8,810 nucleotides of DNA from Nitriliruptorales bacterium (GTDB taxonomy: Bacteria > Actinomycetota > Nitriliruptoria > Euzebyales > Egibacteraceae), in assembly GCA_007119305.1 (NCBI GenBank), contig SKPY01000353.1, forward strand, positions 1 to 8,810, read 5' to 3'. The notes beneath the pieces were generated by a model. It was not told the origin of the DNA. It saw only the letters and a program-made list of their open reading frames with translations, and made no database searches. Position numbers and translations under genes: made by a program. Shown here in pieces: positions 1 to 4,901 of the stretch (position 1 is its first letter; the number at the start of each line of letters is the position of its first letter).

Positions 1-2
1 AC

Positions 3-290
3 GCACCGGTCGACGAGCTGTACGCAGAGCCTCGGCACCCCTACACGCAGGGGCTGCTCGGCTCGCTGCCGGTGCTCGGCGCCGAGCGCCCCGACGAGCT
101 CGTCGCCATCCCCGGGCTGCCACCCGACCCCCGCCGCCTGCCGGCCGGCTGCCTGTTCTACCCCCGCTGCCCCCACCGACTCGACCCCCGCTGCGAGCAG
201 GAGCGGCCAGAGCTGCGTGAGGTCGCTCCCGCCCACCGGGTGCGCTGCTTCTACGAGGTCCCCTCGGGCGCCGCAGGAGTCGCCTCGTGA
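3..290 (+). CDS. Peptide ABC transporter ATP-binding protein (OppD/DppD position), C-terminal fragment
   Basis: Only the last 95 codons are inside the window; the ATPase core is cut off at the left edge. What remains is the oligopeptide/dipeptide transporter C-terminal domain (oligo_HPY type). It begins with the typical DELYAEPRHPYTQGLL segment and ends in a region with four cysteines (fragment residues 50, 56, 64 and 82, spacing C-x5-C-x7-C-x17-C), including the LFYPRCP motif common in OppD/DppD. In this family the protein is one of two cytoplasmic nucleotide-binding subunits that power import of peptides, nickel or related solutes. The four cysteines match the pattern linked to an iron-sulfur cluster in some OppD/DppD proteins, which is family knowledge and not shown here. 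The stop codon TGA overlaps the GTG start of the next ATPase gene by 4 bases, so the two are in one operon. The substrate cannot be read from this fragment. Confidence 0.9.
   Translation, partial: APVDELYAEPRHPYTQGLLGSLPVLGAERPDELVAIPGLPPDPRRLPAGCLFYPRCPHRLDPRCEQERPELREVAPAHRVRCFYEVPSGAAGVAS
275..279 (+). promoter_or_regulatory. Ribosome binding site of the second ABC ATPase gene
   Basis: AGGAG sits 7 bases before GTG 287, inside the last codons of the upstream gene. It supports the GTG start that overlaps the upstream stop, rather than a later start. Confidence 0.7.
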
Positions 291-1384
291 CCGCGGGCGC
301 GCAGCCGACGCAGGCCCCGGCAGCGGCCGACCGCGCTGAGGTGCTCCTGTCGGTCAGCGACCTCCAGGTGTGGTTCCCGACCGGCGGCGGGCTCCTGCGC
401 CGGAGGGGTGAGCAGGTGAAGGCGGTCGACGGCGTGTCCTTCGACGTCCGCCGGGGCGAGACCCTCGGCCTCGTGGGGGAGTCGGGCTGCGGCAAGTCCA
501 CGACCGGGCTCGCGCTCCTGCGGCTGGTCGAGCCGAACGGCGGCCGGGTGTGGTTCGACGGCACGGACGTGACCGAGCTGCGGCGGGGGGACCTGCGTGG
601 CCTGCGGCGGCGCATGGCGATGATCTTCCAGGATCCGCACGCGAGCCTGAATCCCCGGCGACCGATCGGCGCATCGGTTGCCGAGCCGCTCGAGATCCAT
701 GGCCTGCACCAGGGCAAGACCGCGCGGCGCGGACGGGTGGGGGAGCTGCTGGAGCTCGTCGGGCTGAGTCCCGACTACCGCAACCGCTACCCGCACGAGT
801 TCTCCGGCGGGCAGCGCCAGCGAGTGGGCATCGCGCGGGCGCTTGCCTGCGAGCCGGACTTCATCGTGTGCGACGAGCCGATCGCCTCGCTCGACGTCTC
901 GATCCAGGCGCAGGTCCTGAACCTCATGGAGCGCCTGCAGGCAGAGCTCGGCCTCACCTTCCTGTTCATCGCTCATGACCTGTCGGCGGTGCAGCACGTC
1001 TCCGACCGTGTGGCGGTGATGTACCTCGGCCGCATCGTCGAGATCGCCGACCGCACCGCTCTCTACGCCGAGCCGAAGCACCCCTACACGCAGGCGCTGC
1101 TGTCGGCCGTGCCGACCCCGGACCCGCGCCGGGAGCGCGAGCGCAAGCGGATCCTGCTCGAGGGCGATCTGCCCAGCCCCCTGGATCCACCGAGCGGCTG
1201 CAACTTCCGGACCCGCTGTCCGGAGGTCTTCGAGCCCTGCGCGACCGTGGACCCGGCGCTGCAGGCCGTGGGGGACACCCACGTCACGGCCTGTCACCTG
1301 TACGGTGTGACCGGCGCCGAGGTGCCGCGCAGCCCTCATCCCAACCGGGGCGAGGCCGAACCGGCCGTGGAGCAGTCAGCCTGA
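287..1384 (+). CDS. Peptide ABC transporter ATP-binding protein, OppF/DppF type
   Basis: Complete 365-residue nucleotide-binding subunit of a peptide-type ABC importer, acting on the cytoplasmic face of the membrane with the truncated partner upstream. All ATPase motifs are intact: Walker A GESGCGKST (64-72), Q-loop Gln115 in IFQDP, signature FSGGQRQRVGIARAL (172-186), Walker B FIVCDEP with catalytic Glu197, D-loop SLDVS (201-205) and switch His230 in IAHDLS. The C-terminal oligo_HPY domain contains HPYTQALLSAVPTPDP and LPSPLDPPSGCNFRTRCP, with cysteines at 305, 311, 318 and 336. The RYPHEFSGGQ and SDRVAVMYLG segments resemble OppF more than DppF, but substrate (oligopeptide, dipeptide or other) cannot be settled from an ATPase. 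Length is normal for the family. GTG start is supported by AGGAG 7 bases upstream and by the 4-base overlap. It is probably the last gene of its operon, since the next gene is convergent. Confidence 0.96.
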   Translation: MTAGAQPTQAPAAADRAEVLLSVSDLQVWFPTGGGLLRRRGEQVKAVDGVSFDVRRGETLGLVGESGCGKSTTGLALLRLVEPNGGRVWFDGTDVTELRRGDLRGLRRRMAMIFQDPHASLNPRRPIGASVAEPLEIHGLHQGKTARRGRVGELLELVGLSPDYRNRYPHEFSGGQRQRVGIARALACEPDFIVCDEPIASLDVSIQAQVLNLMERLQAELGLTFLFIAHDLSAVQHVSDRVAVMYLGRIVEIADRTALYAEPKHPYTQALLSAVPTPDPRRERERKRILLEGDLPSPLDPPSGCNFRTRCPEVFEPCATVDPALQAVGDTHVTACHLYGVTGAEVPRSPHPNRGEAEPAVEQSA

Positions 1385-1512
1385 GCCGGTCTCGAGCACC
1401 CGGTGCAGCGGCGTCTCGGCCGCGCGCAGGGCAGTGCGTGACGTCGCCCCCGCGCCGACGCCGGGACTAGAGCGCGTCGCAGGGGATGGGGGCTCAGTCC
1501 GTTCCGGATGGA
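1385..1512. other. Convergent intergenic gap, no clear terminator
   Basis: This 128-base gap separates the stop codons of the ABC operon and the amidohydrolase gene. It contains a short palindrome GCACCCGGTGC (1396-1406) with a 5-base arm on each side of one base, too small and without a T-run to call a terminator. I see no reading frame with family features on either strand. Confidence 0.5.
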
Positions 1513-2511
1513 TCAGCCCGCGAGCTGCGTGCGCTTCTCCTCCGGGTCGAACCCGTGCAGCCGGAGCAGGTTCTCGCCGAGGATCTTGCGCTTGGCCTGC
1601 TCCGTCAGCTGGGGGTAGCCGTAGCCCTCGACGAGATCCTGCGGCAGCGCGAACTCCCAGAACGCTTTGAGCGCCCACTGGGGGTGGAAGATCGGGCACT
1701 CGGAGCCGTAGATGATCTTGTCCTCGCCGCACCAGAACAGCAGCTTGCCGAGGTTCTCCGCGAACTGGCGCGGCGCGCGGACGACGAAGTTGAGCGTAGC
1801 GGCGATGGAGGCGTAGAGGTTGGGGTGGCGGATCAGCTGCCAGCACACCTCGTCGATGAACGGCAGCCCGACGTGGAAGATCACGAAGTTCAGGTCTGGG
1901 AAGTTCGCCGCAGCGCCGTCCATGTCCCAGGTCTGGGTGTGCTCGATCGGCTGCGGGCCGAGGGGCACGCCCTTGTGGACGCCGATCAGGTTGACCCCGA
2001 GCTCCTGCGCCTTCTCGAAGACCGGGAAGGCGATCTGCGGGTCGTCCATGCGCCAGTCGAGCGGCGCCCCGTAGTCGTAGCGGGTGTTGTAGAACTTGAA
2101 CGCCCTGGCGCCGAACTCCTTGACCTGCACCTCCATGAGGTCGAGCGCGCGGCGTCCCTCCATGGGGTTGACCGAGCCCCAGAACACGATCCGTTCGCGG
2201 TCGAGGTCCGCGAGCCTCGCGCACTCCTCCCACGGAGAGAGGCCGTCGACGAACAGGTCCGTGAGCGGCAGCGGCTGGGCGATGAGCATGTCGGTGTCCG
2301 ACTCGTCGAAGACCATCCGCTTGATCTCCTCCGGGCTCCACTGGCGCATGTACTCCTCAGGCGGCAGTACCGTCTCCCCGTCGGGCGTCAAGGTGGCGTG
2401 GAACGCGTACAGGTGGTCGATGAACGACTCCCCACCCGGACCGAGGGCGTTCTTCTTGTCAAAGTTGAACACGTGGGCCACGCAGTCGAACACGAACGCG
2501 TCGTTGTGCAT
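1513..2511 (-). CDS. Amidohydrolase-2 family TIM-barrel protein with altered metal-ligand residues
   Basis: 332 residues of the amidohydrolase_2 (PF04909) fold, which includes metal-dependent decarboxylases and hydrolases such as ACMSD and gamma-resorcylate decarboxylase. Family landmarks run in order: an N-terminal strand FDCVAHVF (8-15), the strand-3 region FKFY with Lys139, His179 in GVHKG, His213 in FHVG, the barrel-end motif YGSECP (268-273), and the C-terminal helix KILGENLLRLHGF. Two positions differ from the family: the usual D-x-H-x-H (or D-C-D-x-H) is D-C-V-A-H, with Val11 in place of the first ligand, and the usual Asp of GSDxP is Glu271. No signal peptide, so cytosolic. Start: ATG 2511 has AAGGAG (2525-2520) 8 bases upstream; the GTG at 2520 lies inside that site and is rejected. 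It follows the MIP18-family gene by 5 bases and is surely co-transcribed. Substrate unknown; decarboxylation or hydrolysis of a carboxylated or cyclic compound is a family-level guess. Confidence 0.88.
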   Translation of the reverse strand: MHNDAFVFDCVAHVFNFDKKNALGPGGESFIDHLYAFHATLTPDGETVLPPEEYMRQWSPEEIKRMVFDESDTDMLIAQPLPLTDLFVDGLSPWEECARLADLDRERIVFWGSVNPMEGRRALDLMEVQVKEFGARAFKFYNTRYDYGAPLDWRMDDPQIAFPVFEKAQELGVNLIGVHKGVPLGPQPIEHTQTWDMDGAAANFPDLNFVIFHVGLPFIDEVCWQLIRHPNLYASIAATLNFVVRAPRQFAENLGKLLFWCGEDKIIYGSECPIFHPQWALKAFWEFALPQDLVEGYGYPQLTEQAKRKILGENLLRLHGFDPEEKRTQLAG

Positions 2512-2516
2512 CGATC

Positions 2517-2888
2517 TCACTCCTTGGGGGTGCGGGCGGCGACGAAACCGTCACGGTCATCCACGGCTGCGGGCGGGGGCAGGAAGCGCAGCTTGCGCCG
2601 TGCGTCCTCCGAGAGCCGGTCGGCGGTCCACGGCTCGTCCCAGACGATCTCGACGGCAGCGTCGCCGACCTCGGGCACCTGCTCCACCGCGGTCTTGACC
2701 TGTGCGAGGAGGTCCACGACGAACGGGCACCAGCCGCTCGTGAGGACCAGCTCGATGCGCGCATCGTCAGCGCTGATCACGACGTCGCGCACCAGGCCCA
2801 TGTCGACGACGGAGATGCCTCGCTCGGCGCAGCACGGGTCCGCGACGGTGCGCAGCGCGTCCACGATTGCGGTGTGCCGGTCAGCCAT
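2517..2888 (-). CDS. MIP18/DUF59-family protein (PaaD/SufT-like Fe-S or metal assembly factor)
   Basis: 123 residues. The family pattern is clear: an N-terminal helix ending in the DP motif (ALRTVADP, 11-18), then GISVVDMGLVRDV (24-36), the conserved TSGWCP with Cys54, and the PWTADRLSEDARRKLRF segment (86-102), which matches the PPW[ST]xDxMSxxAR...L tail of the family. Relatives (SufT, PaaD, yeast Cia2, human CIAO2) help mature Fe-S proteins or metal-dependent oxygenases. Cys54 is the family's key cysteine; Cys19 and Cys20 are extra. The last 20 residues are a short extension. Start ATG 2888 is backed by AAGGAG (2901-2896) with a 7-base spacer. It is the first gene of a two-gene minus-strand unit with the amidohydrolase and is divergent from the IclR gene. 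No suf or paa genes are near, so it is probably a dedicated partner of the amidohydrolase. That role is inferred. Confidence 0.85.
   Translation of the reverse strand: MADRHTAIVDALRTVADPCCAERGISVVDMGLVRDVVISADDARIELVLTSGWCPFVVDLLAQVKTAVEQVPEVGDAAVEIVWDEPWTADRLSEDARRKLRFLPPPAAVDDRDGFVAARTPKE
2520..2525 (-). promoter_or_regulatory. Ribosome binding site of the amidohydrolase gene
   Basis: On the minus strand AAGGAG covers the last coding bases of the upstream small gene, with its TGA stop falling in the 8-base spacer before ATG 2511. This decides the ATG over the GTG at 2520 and suggests translational coupling. Confidence 0.75.
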
Positions 2889-2895
2889 CCCTGAA

Positions 2896-2901
2896 CTCCT
2901 T
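2896..2901 (-). promoter_or_regulatory. Ribosome binding site of the MIP18-family gene
   Basis: AAGGAG on the minus strand, 7 bases before ATG 2888. Its first base also belongs to the inverted repeat at 2901-2918, so folding of that repeat could affect ribosome access. Confidence 0.7.
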
Positions 2902-2918
2902 GCCGGCGTGTGCCGGCA
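2901..2918. promoter_or_regulatory. Perfect 7-bp inverted repeat next to the ribosome binding site (operator or leader hairpin)
   Basis: TGCCGGC-GTGT-GCCGGCA is a perfect 7-bp inverted repeat with a 4-base centre. In minus-strand mRNA it would form a GC-rich hairpin whose 3' base is the first A of AAGGAG. It could be a DNA operator, for example for the divergent IclR protein, or an RNA hairpin controlling translation of the MIP18-family gene. The sequence shows the symmetry only; either role is inferred. Confidence 0.45.
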
Positions 2919-2937
2919 GCCTCTGGCACCTGGGGGG

Positions 2938-2966
2938 TTCTCACAAGGGCGCGGTTTTCATATGGT
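2938..2966 (+). promoter_or_regulatory. Candidate promoter of the IclR gene
   Basis: TTCTCA (2938-2943) and TATGGT (2961-2966) each match 4 of 6 bases of the sigma-70 -35 and -10 boxes, with an exact 17-base spacer. The AT-rich patch around 2955-2963 stands out in this GC-rich gap. The -10 lies within GTTTTCATATGGTGAAC (2954-2970), a loose GTT...AAC dyad of the size seen in IclR operators, which would allow autoregulation. Predicted transcription would begin near 2973, just before the ribosome binding site. Match quality is modest. Confidence 0.4.
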
Positions 2967-2974
2967 GAACAGCG

Positions 2975-2980
2975 AGGAGG
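2975..2980 (+). promoter_or_regulatory. Ribosome binding site of the IclR gene
   Basis: AGGAGG, a full anti-Shine-Dalgarno match, 6 bases before ATG 2987. It fixes the start. Confidence 0.8.
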
Positions 2981-2986
2981 CAGGCC

Positions 2987-3781
2987 ATGCAGGTGGGTTC
3001 GGATTGCGCCCCCGCGGCGCCGTCGGACCGCGTGCGCAGCGTGTCCCGCGCGTTGCGCATCCTCGAGGCGGTCGGCGGGGACGGTGGCCCGGTGAGCGCG
3101 AAGCGGGTGGCGCGGTTGTGCGGCCTGCACCTGTCCACCACGTATCACCTGCTGCGGACGCTGTGCTACGAGGGCTACCTCACAAGGGACGAGCAGGGGC
3201 GCTACCGGCTCGGACTCGAGATCGCCGACCGCTTCCGTGATCTGGTGACGACGCTGGACACCCCCCGGTCGGCCCGCGCCGCGCTGCGCACGCTGGCCGT
3301 GACCACCGGCCACAGCGCCTACCTCGCCCGCTTCGTCGAGGGTCGTGTGACGGTCGTGAGCGTCGCGGAGGCGCCGGGCTCACCCCCCCTCGACGACCTC
3401 GTCGTGGGCTTCGACGAGGCGGCGCACGCCACTGCGCTCGGCAAGGCCCTGCTGTCGACCCTGCCCCCCGCCATCCGGCGGGCGTACCTCCACGACCAGG
3501 GCATGCGGCGCTTCACGACAGCGACACTGACCGCACCAGACAGCCTCGACGACGACCTCGCCCACCAGCCACCAGGGGTGTTCGAGGAATCCGGCCAGTT
3601 CCGCGACGGCGTAGCCTGCGTCGCCGCGTTGATCGACGATCCGGCCCGGACAGAGCCGTGGGCGCTCGCGCTGAGCGCGGCGCCGGGGCGTCTGCGCGCG
3701 CGCCGTCCGGACCTCACGCAACGTCTGCGCTCCACCGCGACGCACCTCGCCGGCGCGCGCGCGGCGGCGGTGCCCGCGTAG
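2987..3781 (+). CDS. IclR-family transcriptional regulator
   Basis: 264 residues, the normal size for IclR regulators. The N-terminal winged helix-turn-helix covers about 15-78: SVSRALRILEAV opens it, GLHLSTTYHLLRTL (46-59) is the recognition helix region, and EGYLTRD-x-GRYRLGLEI is the wing. The effector-binding domain follows, with the family signature AHATALGKALLS (146-157) and the later FRDGVACVAALIDD segment (205-218) that lines the ligand pocket. IclR proteins bind small carbon-source metabolites as dimers or tetramers and usually control a neighbouring catabolic operon and themselves. Here the divergent MIP18-amidohydrolase pair, 98 bases away, is the obvious target; this is inferred from position. 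ATG start is fixed by AGGAGG. A run of seven C (3383-3389) lies in the coding sequence but the frame is intact. It is followed by a 138-base gap before the next plus-strand gene. Confidence 0.95.
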   Translation: MQVGSDCAPAAPSDRVRSVSRALRILEAVGGDGGPVSAKRVARLCGLHLSTTYHLLRTLCYEGYLTRDEQGRYRLGLEIADRFRDLVTTLDTPRSARAALRTLAVTTGHSAYLARFVEGRVTVVSVAEAPGSPPLDDLVVGFDEAAHATALGKALLSTLPPAIRRAYLHDQGMRRFTTATLTAPDSLDDDLAHQPPGVFEESGQFRDGVACVAALIDDPARTEPWALALSAAPGRLRARRPDLTQRLRSTATHLAGARAAAVPA

Positions 3782-3905
3782 CAGCCTGCGGCGGGCCTCG
3801 ACTTGCACTCGCCGAGGACCGGCACCCCCCGCACGGTCGCAGTTCGCCGCTGCCTGCACGCCGGGGCGTTCGACACCCTACGGTGGGGTGCGGTGCTCTC
3901 GCGGG

Positions 3906-3911
3906 TAGGCT
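3906..3911 (+). promoter_or_regulatory. Candidate -10 box for a leaderless DUF368 transcript
   Basis: TAGGCT fits the TAnnnT -10 form common in Actinomycetota and ends 8 bases before GTG 3920, the spacing expected if transcription starts at or next to the start codon. No clear -35 box is seen. A second TAnnnT (TACGGT, 3879-3884) stands in the same relation to the alternative start GTG 3893. Confidence 0.3.
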
Positions 3912-3919
3912 GGGACGGC

Positions 3920-4840
3920 GTGCCCGCACCCAGCCTGCTCCGCTCGCTCGGCCTGAACTACGGCCGCGGCGCCCTCATGGGCGCTGCCGATGTCGTGCCC
4001 GGGGTGAGCGGCGGGACGGTTGCGCTCATCGTCGGCATCTACGAACGCCTCATCCGGTCGATCCGCGCCGCCGCCGGCGTGCCCGTCGCCCTGCTGCGCG
4101 CCGACCTCCCGGGGACGCGCTCCCGTCTGCGCGCGGTCGACTGGGGCCTCGTCGTCCCTTTGGCTGCCGGGATCCTCACCGCGATCGTCGTCGGCGCCGC
4201 GATCATCCCGGGGCTCATGGACCGCTTCCCGGAGGGGATGCGGGCCGTGTTCTTCGGGCTGATCGTCGGCTCACTCGTGTTGCCCTGGAGCCGCATCGGC
4301 GAACACAGCGTCCGCATGTACGCGGTATCGGGCGCGGCGGCGCTCCTGGCCTTCGTCCTCGTCGGCCTGCCTGCGCGGGACCTGTCCGACCCCATGCTCG
4401 CGTACGTGTTCGTGTGCGCGATGGTCGCGATCTGCGCGATGATCCTGCCGGGGGTCAGCGGCGCGTTCCTGCTGCTGGTGTTCGGCATCTACCAGCCCAC
4501 GATGGAGGCCGTCCGGAGCGTCGATCTCGTCTACATCGTGGTGTTCGCCGCTGGGGCGGCGCTCGGCCTCGGGTTGTTCGCCAGGCTGCTCGACACCCTC
4601 CTCGCCCGCCGGCACGACATCACGATGGCGGCGCTCGTCGGGCTCATGGTCGGTGCGCTGCGCGCGCTGTGGCCGTGGCTGGACGCGGATCGGGGACTGC
4701 TCGCTCCGCCCCTCGAGGCATCGGCGCTGGGGATCGTCGCCCTCGCGCTGGTGGCGTTCGCGCTCGTCACGGCGCTCCTCGCCGTTGCCCGGCGACGTGG
4801 CTCGCCGGCCCAGCGCCTGCCCACCGAGCCGCTCAAGTAG
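3920..4840 (+). CDS. DUF368 / PopT-type polyprenyl-phosphate transporter
   Basis: 306-residue integral membrane protein with the two DUF368 hallmark motifs: DVVPGVSGGT (24-33) and ILPGVSGAFLL (175-185). These are related half-motifs, suggesting two similar halves. About seven or eight hydrophobic stretches follow the first motif (near 74-97, 108-122, 134-151, 160-177, 203-223, 236-252, 267-289), and the tail is basic and polar. DUF368 proteins were recently identified as PopT, which recycles undecaprenyl phosphate across the membrane for cell-wall and glycan synthesis; that role is family knowledge. No start has a convincing ribosome binding site. I chose GTG 3920 because the protein then begins just before the conserved region and has family length, and a TAnnnT box suggests leaderless translation. 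GTG 3893 is the alternative; a TTG at 3803 would add an arginine-rich, unlikely N-terminus. No envelope genes are adjacent. The stop codon lies inside the first copy of a 25-bp repeat. Confidence 0.88.
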   Translation: MPAPSLLRSLGLNYGRGALMGAADVVPGVSGGTVALIVGIYERLIRSIRAAAGVPVALLRADLPGTRSRLRAVDWGLVVPLAAGILTAIVVGAAIIPGLMDRFPEGMRAVFFGLIVGSLVLPWSRIGEHSVRMYAVSGAAALLAFVLVGLPARDLSDPMLAYVFVCAMVAICAMILPGVSGAFLLLVFGIYQPTMEAVRSVDLVYIVVFAAGAALGLGLFARLLDTLLARRHDITMAALVGLMVGALRALWPWLDADRGLLAPPLEASALGIVALALVAFALVTALLAVARRRGSPAQRLPTEPLK

Positions 4841-4849
4841 CGCAGCGGT
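4825..4849. repeat. 25-bp direct repeat, copy 1
   Basis: Identical to copy 2 at 24 of 25 bases; the difference is GCTCAAGTAG here against GCTCACGTAG there. It covers the last codons and TAG stop of the DUF368 gene. It holds complementary arms CCGCT and AGCGG that could form a small hairpin. Confidence 0.8.
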
Positions 4850-4861
4850 GGCGGCCCGAGG

Positions 4862-4886
4862 CGAGCCGCTCACGTAGCGCAGCGGT
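4862..4886. repeat. 25-bp direct repeat, copy 2
   Basis: Second copy, 37 bases after the first, in the 61-base convergent gap between the DUF368 and peptidase stop codons. The arms CCGCT...AGCGG, and the alternative inner CGCT-ACGTG-AGCG on the minus strand, could form a hairpin on either transcript. It may act as a weak bidirectional terminator, but has no T-run. Confidence 0.8.
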
Positions 4887-4901
4887 ACCCGGGCGTCAGC
4901 A

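Noticed and set aside
251..1339. 362-codon open frame on the minus strand
   Set aside because: Antisense to the OppF-type ATPase gene, whose full motif set shows the true strand. His/Arg/Ala-rich with no recognisable domain.
1385..1512. Terminator between the convergent ABC operon and amidohydrolase gene
   Set aside because: Only a 5-bp-arm palindrome (1396-1406) and scattered short complementarities, no T-run; not strong enough to call.
2512..2520. GTG at 2520 as start of the amidohydrolase
   Set aside because: It lies within AAGGAG, the ribosome binding site for ATG 2511, which has an 8-base spacer. The three extra residues match nothing in the family.
1486..3240. 584-codon open frame on the plus strand, longest in the window
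   Set aside because: It lies opposite the amidohydrolase and MIP18-family genes, both with clear motifs and ribosome binding sites, and runs into the IclR gene in another frame. Its product is Val/Leu/Glu/Arg-rich without family motifs, as usual for antisense frames in GC-rich DNA.
3383..3389. Run of seven C in the IclR gene as a phase-variation tract
   Set aside because: Seven C is not exceptional at this GC content, the frame is intact and nothing else suggests contingency control.
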